This document shows positions 22,339-31,968 of a stretch of DNA of 64,000 nucleotides, piece by piece. Under the pieces are notes generated by a model, which did not search any database, was not told the DNA's origin, and saw nothing but the letters and a program-made list of their open reading frames with translations. Position 1 is the first letter of the stretch. Each line of letters starts with the position of its first letter. Source of the stretch: Coniferiporia sulphurascens. Taxonomy: Eukaryota > Basidiomycota > Agaricomycetes > Hymenochaetales > Hymenochaetaceae. Both the position numbers and the translations under genes were made by a program. The stretch is taken from NCBI GenBank assembly GCA_002794785.1, contig NBBA01000005.1, forward strand, positions 2,071,045 through 2,135,044. The letters run 5' to 3'.

Positions 22339-23958
22339 ATGCGTTCATACATATCCCAGAGGCATACACCGTCCTCTCCATCCCTGACGGTGGAAAAGGG
22401 GGCGTACCGAATCCACACCCGCAAGCGGTCGCCGTCGAAAGTTCAAGGTGGTGGCAATCTGCAGCACAGAGCTGGTCTCCTCTATGTCCGCGAGAATCGC
22501 ATGGCCGTTTTAGTCGTCCTTCTTGTCATTGCAATGGCTGCGTCTTTTGGGTCTGCGTTCTACCTGTTCAACACGGGGTGGGTCTCTCGCCACTCTGCTC
22601 GACCTCGGGTGTCCGTCTCTGATCTTCGTCAACCTTTACAAGTCATCGAATTTGAGCGCAATATAGGCAACACCACAATAGACGAAACCGCAAAATACTT
22701 ATCATACCTTCCCCACAGTGGTTTTCATAATCAACGTATTGCTTTCGAAAACGCTCTTATCATGGCTCGTTTGCTCAATCGCACACTCCTGGTTCCTCCT
22801 GTCAGGCTGGGGAAGGGCACACTCTCATACTATCCTTTCAATCATCTATACGAACTCCTCGTACTTTCGGGAAAAGACGGGCTTAAGCACTGTTCAGATG
22901 CAACTACGTGGAAGACGCTACCTCTGGAATGCACGGATTATTATGATTACACACTTGTACCATGGAACTGGCTTTCAAACGTCTCGTCATTGGCAACGGA
23001 ACAACCAATTATGCAACGGTGGAACATGAGCGATGCTTGGTTGCGTGAACATTTGGGAATCTCGGCAGCTGATACGTTTTTAGTCAAGGACACAGATCCG
23101 TACCAGTTTCGTTTCGTTGATGCAGATCCGCTAGACATGCCCGGTCCGCGCTACAGCGATGTCATTTCAATGTCTCTGCTCCTTCAAGTCCCTCATCGCC
23201 TCATTCAGGTTGGGACACTCTTTGGTTCATCGCGACTCCGGCTCCGTAACAAGCACAATATCAATCTACGGAAGGAGATTCGTCAAAGCATGGTTTTTAC
23301 GAATGACGTTCTCGACGATTTAGCAAACACGGTAAAGTCAAAATTGGGCGGAGAATACGTAGCTGCGCATATCAGACTGGGAGACGGACATTTCGAAAAG
23401 AAGGGCGAGAGGAACGTTCGTATCATTTGGTGGAGGCTAGTGCATGAGTTCCTGGGTGTACGCAAGGATGTCGCACTGGACTTGGAGTTTCATTTCACAA
23501 ACCTGAGCAGCCTAGCCCCTCCTGTGCTTCCGGTCGACTTGTCATCAATACGTACCCCACACCCTCCCTTTTATCCCCTCCCGTCTACGATATTACCGCG
23601 ATTGGCCTGCCGCCACCCGTGGTACGAGGACCGTAAGCTGTCTGCTCTTAACACACCCTTGTTCATCTCAACAGACATAACCGACCCCTCATCTCACCCG
23701 TTGCTTCGCCGCTTCTTTGATACATTTCCCTGCACGTTTATTCTCGCAGACTTTGTTGACGAAGTCGCAGCTCTCGGACGTCTGAAGAGTGGCTATGATG
23801 GACTCATGCTTCGTAACTTCGTGCTACCGTTTTTAGATGCAATGGTCGCGGGAAGGGCACACCAATTGGCGGGCACAGAAGGTAGCACTTTTAGCCAGTT
23901 CGTACAGGACGTTCTATGGCGACAATATCATGGATGGGAGATCGTGCAGAGGGGGTGA
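22339..23958 (+). CDS. Type II membrane O-fucosyltransferase-like protein (CigA-like), intronless
   Basis: A single 539-residue frame from ATG 22339 (MRSYISQRHTPSSPS). One helix (VLVVLLVIAMAASFGSAFYL, about residues 57-76) anchors a luminal domain. The luminal part has YLPHSGFHNQRIAFENALIM and LLNRTLLVPPVRLG, then YVAAHIRLGDGHF and a C-terminal YDGLMLRNFVLPFLDAMV. The GFHNQ and AHIRLGD motifs match the nucleotide-sugar binding pattern of GDP-fucose protein O-fucosyltransferases and the fungal CigA-like proteins; I infer Golgi or ER location and sugar transfer, with donor and acceptor unknown. The open frame upstream of 22339 has no ATG. It has no introns, unlike most neighbours. Confidence 0.72.
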   Translation: MRSYISQRHTPSSPSLTVEKGAYRIHTRKRSPSKVQGGGNLQHRAGLLYVRENRMAVLVVLLVIAMAASFGSAFYLFNTGWVSRHSARPRVSVSDLRQPLQVIEFERNIGNTTIDETAKYLSYLPHSGFHNQRIAFENALIMARLLNRTLLVPPVRLGKGTLSYYPFNHLYELLVLSGKDGLKHCSDATTWKTLPLECTDYYDYTLVPWNWLSNVSSLATEQPIMQRWNMSDAWLREHLGISAADTFLVKDTDPYQFRFVDADPLDMPGPRYSDVISMSLLLQVPHRLIQVGTLFGSSRLRLRNKHNINLRKEIRQSMVFTNDVLDDLANTVKSKLGGEYVAAHIRLGDGHFEKKGERNVRIIWWRLVHEFLGVRKDVALDLEFHFTNLSSLAPPVLPVDLSSIRTPHPPFYPLPSTILPRLACRHPWYEDRKLSALNTPLFISTDITDPSSHPLLRRFFDTFPCTFILADFVDEVAALGRLKSGYDGLMLRNFVLPFLDAMVAGRAHQLAGTEGSTFSQFVQDVLWRQYHGWEIVQRG

Positions 23959-24109
23959 AAGTTAATCTGATATTGTACAACAACTGCAATGCTATAAACT
24001 TTTACAAGAATGATCCAATCCAATCCATTGTAACAACCGGGGCTCCAGATTGAAGCCAACTGATTCATGTTATCTGAATCGGTTTCGCCTCCACGCATCT
24101 GCCTAGTCA

Positions 24110-26411
24110 TCATCCTCCATCTTTTCCCGTGGCCAAGTCACGCTCTTCTAATCCTCCGGATGTGTCTCCAGAGATTTCCGCATTGGACACTACCCTAAGC
24201 CTCCGTTTTCGTGTCCTTTTGTAGACGTAGTTGTCTGACTCGGAGCTACTACTAATGTGTTTGTAGGACTCGTCATCTGTCGGTACGCGTCGCCGGCGCT
24301 TGCAGCTATTACTTGGTAAAGAATGAAGTGGGCTGGAACCAAAGTGTTGTTGTCCCTGTCTACTCCGGTAGGAAAGGAGCCTGCGTTTGAAGGCTTCATC
24401 ATAGCCGACGCACTTCATGGTCCATACGCGGATCCTCTATAGGTCATAAAGAAGAAATAACGTGGACTTCAGTACAGTACGTTCTTAGGTTGTAAAAATA
24501 AGACGTGGGTTGGGCCCATACCTCCTCCCCTTTGTCGAATGCATTGCCGATATCAGCGGCCGACACCATCATTCCCAACAGCTTTGAAACCCCTTCACCC
24601 CTGTTGGACCTATGCTTATTGGCCTCTTTTTGTATTTCTGCATGCGTTGGTTCCCTGTTGAGCTGGCCGCGCAGGAGTATAGCTGTAAGCGTGCTGGTTC
24701 CTGAACGATATTCCTTGATACTTCGTTTGAACGCCTCCCGGAACTACAAAATAAATAAATAATTATGGATAGAAAGCAAACCAAAGGTCTCACTTTTAAG
24801 GGTAATTGATTATATTCAGCGACTGTCAGAGGCTCCGCTGGGTTAATTCCATACTTTCCTGCGTAATTGTAGACATTCCTTCCGTAATGTATTATTAAGT
24901 TCCCATTTCCGAGTGGCTTCCCCCGAGGACCGAAGAACAAACCCTGCGCGCCGGGAAACGCAGGTAGGTGCGGGTTATTCTTCAAAGCGGCACTCGTTAT
25001 ACGTCTGAAGTCCCCCTTGCTGGGGACCTCCACGGAAAAAGTGCCCTGAGGCTCAGTGAAGTATGCCTTTTTGAGTTCATCGTATGTAATAGTTTGTTCC
25101 AAGATGTCTGGAGCGCAAAATTTGATAGGAAATGGATCCAATCCGACAATGCGGATGCGAGGGTTGACAATCTCAGCGGAAAAACCCGAAGAGTGAAATA
25201 GATCTACACCTTGAGCAGGGTCCTATTACAAGTATTCCAAGTCAACGTTGAGTGGTTATTGAAACTTGCAATAAATTTACTGACATTTTGGCATTCTTGG
25301 ACGCAAGAGTGATTATTTTGGGGAAGTTCGCGTTCTTGTATTGTGGACGGAGCTAACGGCGTTTCCGATGGCCTATTCGCTCCTGTGATAGCAGGAACCA
25401 CATCCTGATCGTTGGACTATCAATGATTAAAGGTCAATGCCACTGCTAGAGACAAAAAAAATAGATCGGACTTGGCCAAGTGTAGCATGTTGATTTACGC
25501 GGTCAGAATAGTTAAGCTCGTCTCCTAGGCCGCCCTGTATGTTTTTTTTTAAATTTAAGTATTAGATACGCGAACTTCGGTAAGCCCACCATCATTTCTT
25601 CGGCCCGAGTATTAAAGAGTATTTCTCTCGGTCCTGAACCTCCCCGGGCCGTTTGTGGCATCGCATTTCCCCCAATACTCTGACATCGACCAGAAGTACT
25701 GCCAGTGTGGCTTTCAGACACGATCGTTTCGGGCGTCCCCGCCCTCTTGTCTGGTAACCTATACCCTCGTTCGTGTGCATAATTCCCCGCGATTACGCCT
25801 ATTCTGTGATCCTCCGAGTCTTCAGGCCTGCTACGGTCTATAGCTGGGTGGCTTCTGTCATTATCAGCGAGTACAGACGAGGAAGAAGACTCCCCCGGCT
25901 GTTCCGTTGGTGGCTGAAACGAGCCCTCTCGTATCCCGACTAAAGGGCTGATACGTGAGTCCACTTTGGGAGTAGATAGAAATTTCCGGCTGAGAGCCAC
26001 GGAACGAGCAATGTTTGGCCCATCGAGCCGACCACGTTCCACTGTCTTAATTAGATGATTAGTGCATCGATCATTTTGGGAGAATGGATTTGCATTAAAA
26101 CTTGGAGTCATCAATCAGCTCACAGGTGTATACCGTGTGCTATCTGACCACATCGTCAGATTCGCCGATGCGGAAGCCTGCTGCATATAATTGGCATCAT
26201 CTTTGATACCAAGACATTCATTCTCGAGATGGTTGTGGAACTCTTCTGTTTGCTTTTCTAAGAGACATCTATCGCTTTTTATACGCTGTATTTCATGCTC
26301 GAGTTTGCGCGATTTAGCAGTTTCCTTCTGTAGCCGGGAACGGATCCGAGTATTTTCACAACTCAAAGAGTCCAGCCGTCGCAAGAGATCGGCTCGAGTA
26401 AGCTCTTCCAT
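24110..26411 (-). CDS. Coiled-coil protein with DUF6697-like domain
   Basis: Starts MEELTRADLLRRLDSLSCEN at 26411 and runs through a coiled coil (RSRLQKETAKSRKLEHEIQR) before an intron with donor near 26127. A Ser/Pro-rich disordered middle follows (about 26037-25330). The conserved block is at about 25160-24750: ITSAALKNNPHLPAFPGAQ, then GLFF, NVYNYAGKYGINPAEPLTV and FREAFKRSIKEYRSG after an intron. The Y-x-G-x-Y plus proline/LT spacing resembles the DUF6697 domain I know from mushroom-forming fungi, but this is from memory only. The C terminus is basic (NSCKRRRRVP, YKRTRKRRLR), suggesting nuclear location. At least six introns; the junctions around 25550-25420 are not certain. It is tail to tail with the O-fucosyltransferase-like gene. 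Confidence 0.6.
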
Positions 26412-26999
26412 GGGTTAGGATATTCTCCGGGGGCTCCTGGAGCCCGGACAATGCGTCAAAGGTGTCCGATAGCAAGTCGCGAGTGGCTAGTCCATTGTGC
26501 ACAGATGGCGATGTCGTCGATCGTCAATCGGGAAGACCCGATCCACAACTGGGAATTCAATATCATAATTAATGTGCGAAGATACGATACTATCGTTCCC
26601 AGAGACTTCACATTGCAGCTGTGGCCCGGGGTACCCAAACAAGAGTGCAATTAGCACCACAATAGTGTCTACGAAGATCGTCTAAATACCTATTGTACAG
26701 CATAGCGGAGAAACACAACTAATGAAAAATGGGGTAGCAAAAAGAGTATGACCTGTTACGAAGGGGTTAGGACTGACGGCTTGAAAAGATGTAGAGTTAG
26801 TTCGCCAAGTGCGTCGGGTGCCTCGGCAAATAGGGGAAAATTCCGAAACAGGTATCTGAATCGCTTGTTGCCTTGTAGCCTTGCGAGTCCCTTTCCACTT
26901 ATCCGGCGACTCGATAGTTGTCTTGGGATCGGTATCCAGCTAGACACATTAACGCAAGCAAACGATCAAAAGGTATAATATACATTGCCCTTGCTCATA
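26412..26999. other. Spacer between DUF6697-like and IME4-like genes
   Basis: Both neighbours are on the minus strand, so this is the promoter of the DUF6697-like gene plus the 3' end of IME4. Short open stretches on either strand match nothing I know and have no splice support. Confidence 0.5.
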
Positions 27000-29092
27000 C
27001 TAGTACCGAGGCATTTGGGGTAAAGATGGAGGAGGCTGAGGAAGACCTGAATTAATCATCCTGTCCGGATATCTTTTCTCTCCTTCAGTAAAACCGTAAA
27101 TACATACTACGAAACAAACACATACCTAGCTTTGATCCTCGCCTTCAACTCTTCTTCGAAAATCTGATCGCCTCCCAGTTGATTGCCTAGGGTTAGCCAC
27201 CCGGGCCGGGCATTGTGTTTGCGCCCGAATATCTCCACTTTGCGACCTCCTGGGCACATACGCTCGATAAGTCCATAGGCCTCATCCGGTTTTCGCGATG
27301 TCTCGCGCACTTCGGAAACGATGACATCCGTATCCAACCCGCGGTTGCACCATGCAGGAAATCTCAGATTTCCGCTGTCATCTAAGTTCGTCTTGACGCC
27401 CACAAGCATGTGCTCCTTCGTGTGATTAAGCCAGTGCCCCGTACGCCCCGTGCGGATGACGCGTTGGAGCTAAATGATAGTTAATAACGGTTGTCGGTAT
27501 GTTTGATTATGTTTGATGGAAATCGAACAAACCTGGTTTGTTTTTACCCAAACAACCTCATCCACGCGCGAGTAGCCCCAAACTCGCATACACTCCCTTC
27601 CGATTTCCATAGCTCGACCCGTGACCCAGAGGAAAAGAAGCCCCTCGTCTTGAAGCGCAGGTATTGGCATTGCTTTCATTTCGTCATCAGTCATCGTTCC
27701 GTAAGGCAACTTGCGTGATCCGCAAGCTAGTAAGGAGCAGTACGGAGATAGCTAATTCATATTTACTCACGCTCATGTGTATATCCCAAGGAGGATCAGC
27801 CATGATGACGTGGAATTTTCCTAGAACAGAATAATCAAACCGGCGGAGATCACAATTCAACCATTGTGGAGGGAGCTAAGAGGCAGGTGAGCAACACGGC
27901 CACATGTAATCTTCCAGGATACGTACAAGAGGCGTTTCTTTTCCACTTGGTCCAAGCCCAATTCCCAGTTTGTGCGGCTTCTTCTTGATAACCGCATTGT
28001 TTGGGGAAGGCTCACCATCTCCGCCATCCCAATCAATTTCGAAATGCAGATACCGACATGGGGCCTTTTCCTTTCCACGACCGCCTGCACCTAGACCGTT
28101 CGGGAGGGCGACACTACCCGGTGGACGAGGTAAATTAGTAGACGGAAACGGAGGTATTGAGGGTGATTGTGCGTAGGTCGGCTCTGAATAACAAGTATTG
28201 AGGTACGAGCAATGCCCCAGCGTGGGGTCCGTATGCGTCCGTATAAGGGGGCGAAAGTGCACACGGGAGCAAATTGATGGTATTGGGGAGTCTGGCGGGG
28301 TCGTTTGGTTTACTTGACGGACCTTAGCGCAATCATCCTTTGTAATGTGGGGACAAATGGATTCAAATGCAACGTCCACGGATTGATGCTATGAACACAG
28401 CCGTAATGTTCTTCATACGCATGAATAATTATATGTTCACTAGACCGACGCACCTGCTCAGACAACAGCCTTCGGCGGGCTGTTCCCCTTTGTAAAAGTG
28501 CATAGATTTCTTGCATCTCTTTGCTCAGATTGCTTAAAGAAGAGGTGGCAGAGCTTTTTGTCTTGAAGAAAGAAGGGCTAGATGAAGCTTCCTCCTCTTC
28601 AGCAGAGTCTGCATCTTCGTCTAGTTGTCTCTTTCGTTTTCGAATATTTAGAGCTTCAGCTTGATTTGCGCCCAAAGTCACTTGCATCAGAGTCAGACCG
28701 ACGTCATCTTTAAGTATCGTTATAGTCCCAGCATCCCAAGAGTCTGCAAGTTCATCCAATATGGCTTCAAGCTTGCGGAGGTCCGTAAGGCGGAATGTCG
28801 GGCTATCGGCGGAGACAGCTGGTAATGGCATGAATTTGGCGAGCAATTCGAACGCGCTAATGGGAGTTTGTACGGCGCCAGAGGCAACCAGTTCTCGGAG
28901 GTAACGTGAAGCGAGTTGTTTGAGTCCATCTGATGCCATTTCCTCAGGTTGGCGCACGAGCACCCGCTGACTGGGTGGTGTAGGATGAGTGAATCGTTGG
29001 CACGGTGTGAGGCACTTAGCATCGGGCTTAGATAATTCGAACGTTGGTGAATAATTTGGCTCACCAAAAGCGGAAATATAAAGCACGTGCAT
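27000..29092 (-). CDS. IME4: mRNA N6-adenosine methyltransferase, IME4/METTL3 type (MT-A70)
   Basis: The C-terminal half is a clear MT-A70 domain: [19 protein letters not shown] with the catalytic DPPW motif, [71 protein letters not shown] and [10 protein letters not shown]. Upstream is a zinc-binding region like METTL3: [35 protein letters not shown]. The N-terminal third is a conserved non-catalytic region with an acidic, Ser-rich linker (around 28620-28560). It should act in the nucleus as the catalytic subunit of the m6A writer. At least seven exons; last exon gives [18 protein letters not shown] and stops at 27000. ATG 29092 is the first in frame; a second Met ([10 protein letters not shown], residue 52) is possible. 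It is head to head with the forkhead gene, 96 bp away. Confidence 0.93.
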
Positions 29093-29188
29093 TGACTTGC
29101 CGAATCTGCCGAAGGTGAGTCGATGTAGCTTTCTGTCTCTGAACCGTCACCACCTCAACTACTCCTCCTGTGCCTGCCGTCTCTGACA
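29093..29188. promoter_or_regulatory. Very short divergent promoter, IME4-like / FHL1-like
   Basis: 96 bp between ATG 29092 (-) and ATG 29189 (+). No TATA box was seen; a CT-rich stretch (CACCTCAACTACTCCTCCTG, 29150-29169) lies just upstream of the forkhead start. Confidence 0.5.
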
Positions 29189-31510
29189 ATGGACTACGCA
29201 CATTCACAACTAGCGCTAGATACCTCAGACAAAGCTATGATTTCCACTCCTCTCCCCGACGAGAAAGCCGTTACAGACGAGCTTCCGGACAAGATCAGCG
29301 CCTACTACAGCCTGGCTTTCCCTAACTTCACATATTACATTCAAACAATAACGGTCGCCATCGGTAGACGATCTGTCAGGCCTGGTACTCCTTCGTCATC
29401 GGACTTGCCCCAAGTCGACGTCGACCTAGGCCCTTTAAAGAGCGTATCTCGGCTACACGCAAGAATCGAGTACGAGGAAAGCCAGGAACGATTTATTCTC
29501 GTAGTTCTGGGAAGAAATGGGGCTTGGGTGGACGGGATTTGGTCGGGAAGTGGCAGCCGAGTCCCTCTGGGTGCAAGGTGAGGCTGCACTCTTTTTTTCA
29601 AGTTTCTTTGTCGTTGTCATGAGGTGGCACAGAGCGATTATGAGATGAAAGAAGGGACAAGCGTTGATGCGATAAGGCATTGCGATTCACTTTGGAATTC
29701 ATAGTCCCTTCCTGGGTTTACCTGCTTGTCGTTTCCTATGTCTGGGTAGTTGCGAGGCGGCCGTTGGTTACTGGACATCGCGATCGGTCACGTGACTGAA
29801 AACGAAAGCTGATTTTGTTTCGTTCTAATTCCACTAGGTCACAAATACAGATTGCGACTCGCGTTTTTCACTTCATTCTGCCGCCACCACCTGCACCCGA
29901 AGACTCTCCCTCTCCGAGCTCACCTTCTTCAACAACTCGCCACCTTTCGCCTTCAATAGACGTAACTTCACTTTCCCCCGACTCGTCTGTGCGATCACCT
30001 TCAATAAAGGATGTTGACCTGGCTCCTGTGAGCAAGGTTGAAAAGGCAGCTCCGGAACCCGCGGAGAATGGGAAGCCGTTACCAAAGTCCAATGGGAAAA
30101 AGCGGAAGAAGCCAGGTGCGGACGCTCGTCCGCCTCCTCCGGACGTAATGCCTCCAAGACCGCAATTTACATACGCACAATTGTGTTATCGAGCCATCAC
30201 CTTTCTAAATGGGAAGGCGACGCTCCAAGAGGTATGCGCGTGGGTGTCTGATAACTTCGAATGGTACCGTTACAACGAGGGAACGGGGTGGGAGGTGAGA
30301 TATTCTTTTTTATGTACTTCACGCCTGACTGAATGCCTCATAGAGCTCCATCCGTCACAACCTTTCATCTAATAGAGCCTTCAAAAAGATGGAAAGGTGT
30401 GCGGGGGAAAGAGGGAAGGGCTTCTTTTGGAGCGTCGATCCCCGTTTCGAACATCTGGTGAAGGATCAGGAAGGGAAAGGGAACGGAGACGGTATCAAAG
30501 GGAAAGGAAAGAACCCGAAACTGCTCGGGCCTCCGCTGAAGCGAAGTGTTAAGGGAGACTCCTCGTCACCACTTCCCCCTCCCCTCAATGCGCCCTTGCC
30601 ACCCGCTTTCTCTGTTTCTCCATTGTCGCTTGACTCGGTAACCTCCCAGCTTAAATATTCACCAGAACAGGTGCGTTCGGCGCCTCAAACAACTGCTTCT
30701 GTCATATCATCAACCGTTAAGGTTGAACAAGACACTGTGCCACTGGGTGTTCCGACAATATTATCACCACAAGTGAGACCCGGTCCTGGTTCTGCATCAT
30801 CGTCTCAGCAACAAAGCATCGGTGCCTCAGCGACGCCGACTCCGAACTCGAACGCTGTGGCGAGCGCCAACATACCTACTATTCCTTCCGACATTGTCAT
30901 ACCTATCGTTATTGGTTCCGTCCCTTCTACAGGTCCTTCAGATGCATCCAGCAAACTTCCGTCCACTCTTGATTTATCTTCACCTCCAATTGCTCTTCAT
31001 CGTGATACCATTATCCTAAATCCGACGATATTCTCCTCGCTCACTGCGGATCAGCTCAAAGAACTTGAAGCCCTCGGCGCGAAGAAGGCGATTGAGATTC
31101 TGCAGAGCTACATTGTTCGATTCCTCAAGGAAAAGCGTAAATCGGAAAGTTCAAAGTCGAAGGGGAAGAAGAAAAATAAGAAGAAGAAGGATGGCAAGGA
31201 TGAAGGTACGAGCGGGGCAGAGGCAGGAACGGCGAGTGAAGCAGGGCAGCAGTCTTCTGCCAAGCCCGACTCTGCATTGGCACCCTCATCTACTTCGTCA
31301 ATGGGACTCGTCAACGAACAGTCGACTTCCAAAGCTCTCTCGCCCACATCGGATATGATTCTAGCCGTTGCTCCCCTCCGCATATCTAGTCCCCCGACGA
31401 CCCCTTCACGTCCCTCTCCAAATGAGGAAATCGATATCATGGGGGACTCCGATGAACCGGTGTCAAAGAGAAGGAAATTGGACTCAGTGGAGACGGAGGT
31501 ACAGGTGTAA
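29189..31510 (+). CDS. FHL1: FHA-forkhead transcription factor (Fhl1-like)
   Basis: Three exons (29189-29577, 29838-30294, 30344-31510) give 670 residues. An FHA domain sits at about residues 40-150: VAIGRRSVR, VDLGPLKSVSRLHARIEYE, LGRNGAWVDG, and, across the first intron, GARSQIQIATRVFHFILP. A forkhead domain follows: RPQFTYAQLCYRAITFLNG, CAWVSDNFEWYRYNEG, and SSIRHNLSSNRAFKKMERC with the recognition helix, then GKGFFWSVDPRF. The FHA-forkhead order is that of Fhl1, which controls ribosomal-protein genes in yeast. The long C-terminal tail is Ser/Pro-rich with a very basic Lys tract (KSKGKKKNKKKKDGK) and a late nuclear-type motif (KRRK). The symbol reflects architecture, not a proven orthologue. 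Confidence 0.9.
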
Positions 31511-31968
31511 TGGCCTCTTCAGTTTTTTGACAGTATTTGCTACGCATTTTCTCGATTTTATCCGCATGAGGGAAGAACTATCACTCCCCGATCTTGACTG
31601 CATATTGTATGGTTGTTAACTTTTGCATGGATATCTTAGATGTACGATTAAAATTGGGCCACGAGACTTCGAGAGCACGACACATTTACGTTCCCCTAAT
31701 GACATTCGCATTTGCTGGAAGCGCATCAATATCCCTTGACTGCTGTCTACCACGTTTCGCCATTTCGTTCAGTACGCCCAACGTCATATTATTGTATATA
31801 CCGTCCTGGGTAGGGGGATCTCCGAAATGTGCAAGCAAGATAGCCAAAAGTGCATACTGGCACCCTACAGGGGTCTTACAGTTTACTCCGACCGGTATAC
31901 TACACATACAGTAATACATACATACATTTAAAAATACAATGTATCCCTGATTTCCTATGCGAATTTAT
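31511..31968. other. Convergent intergenic spacer
   Basis: 3' flanks of the forkhead (+) and TPR-kinase (-) genes. No coding or RNA feature was recognised. Confidence 0.55.
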
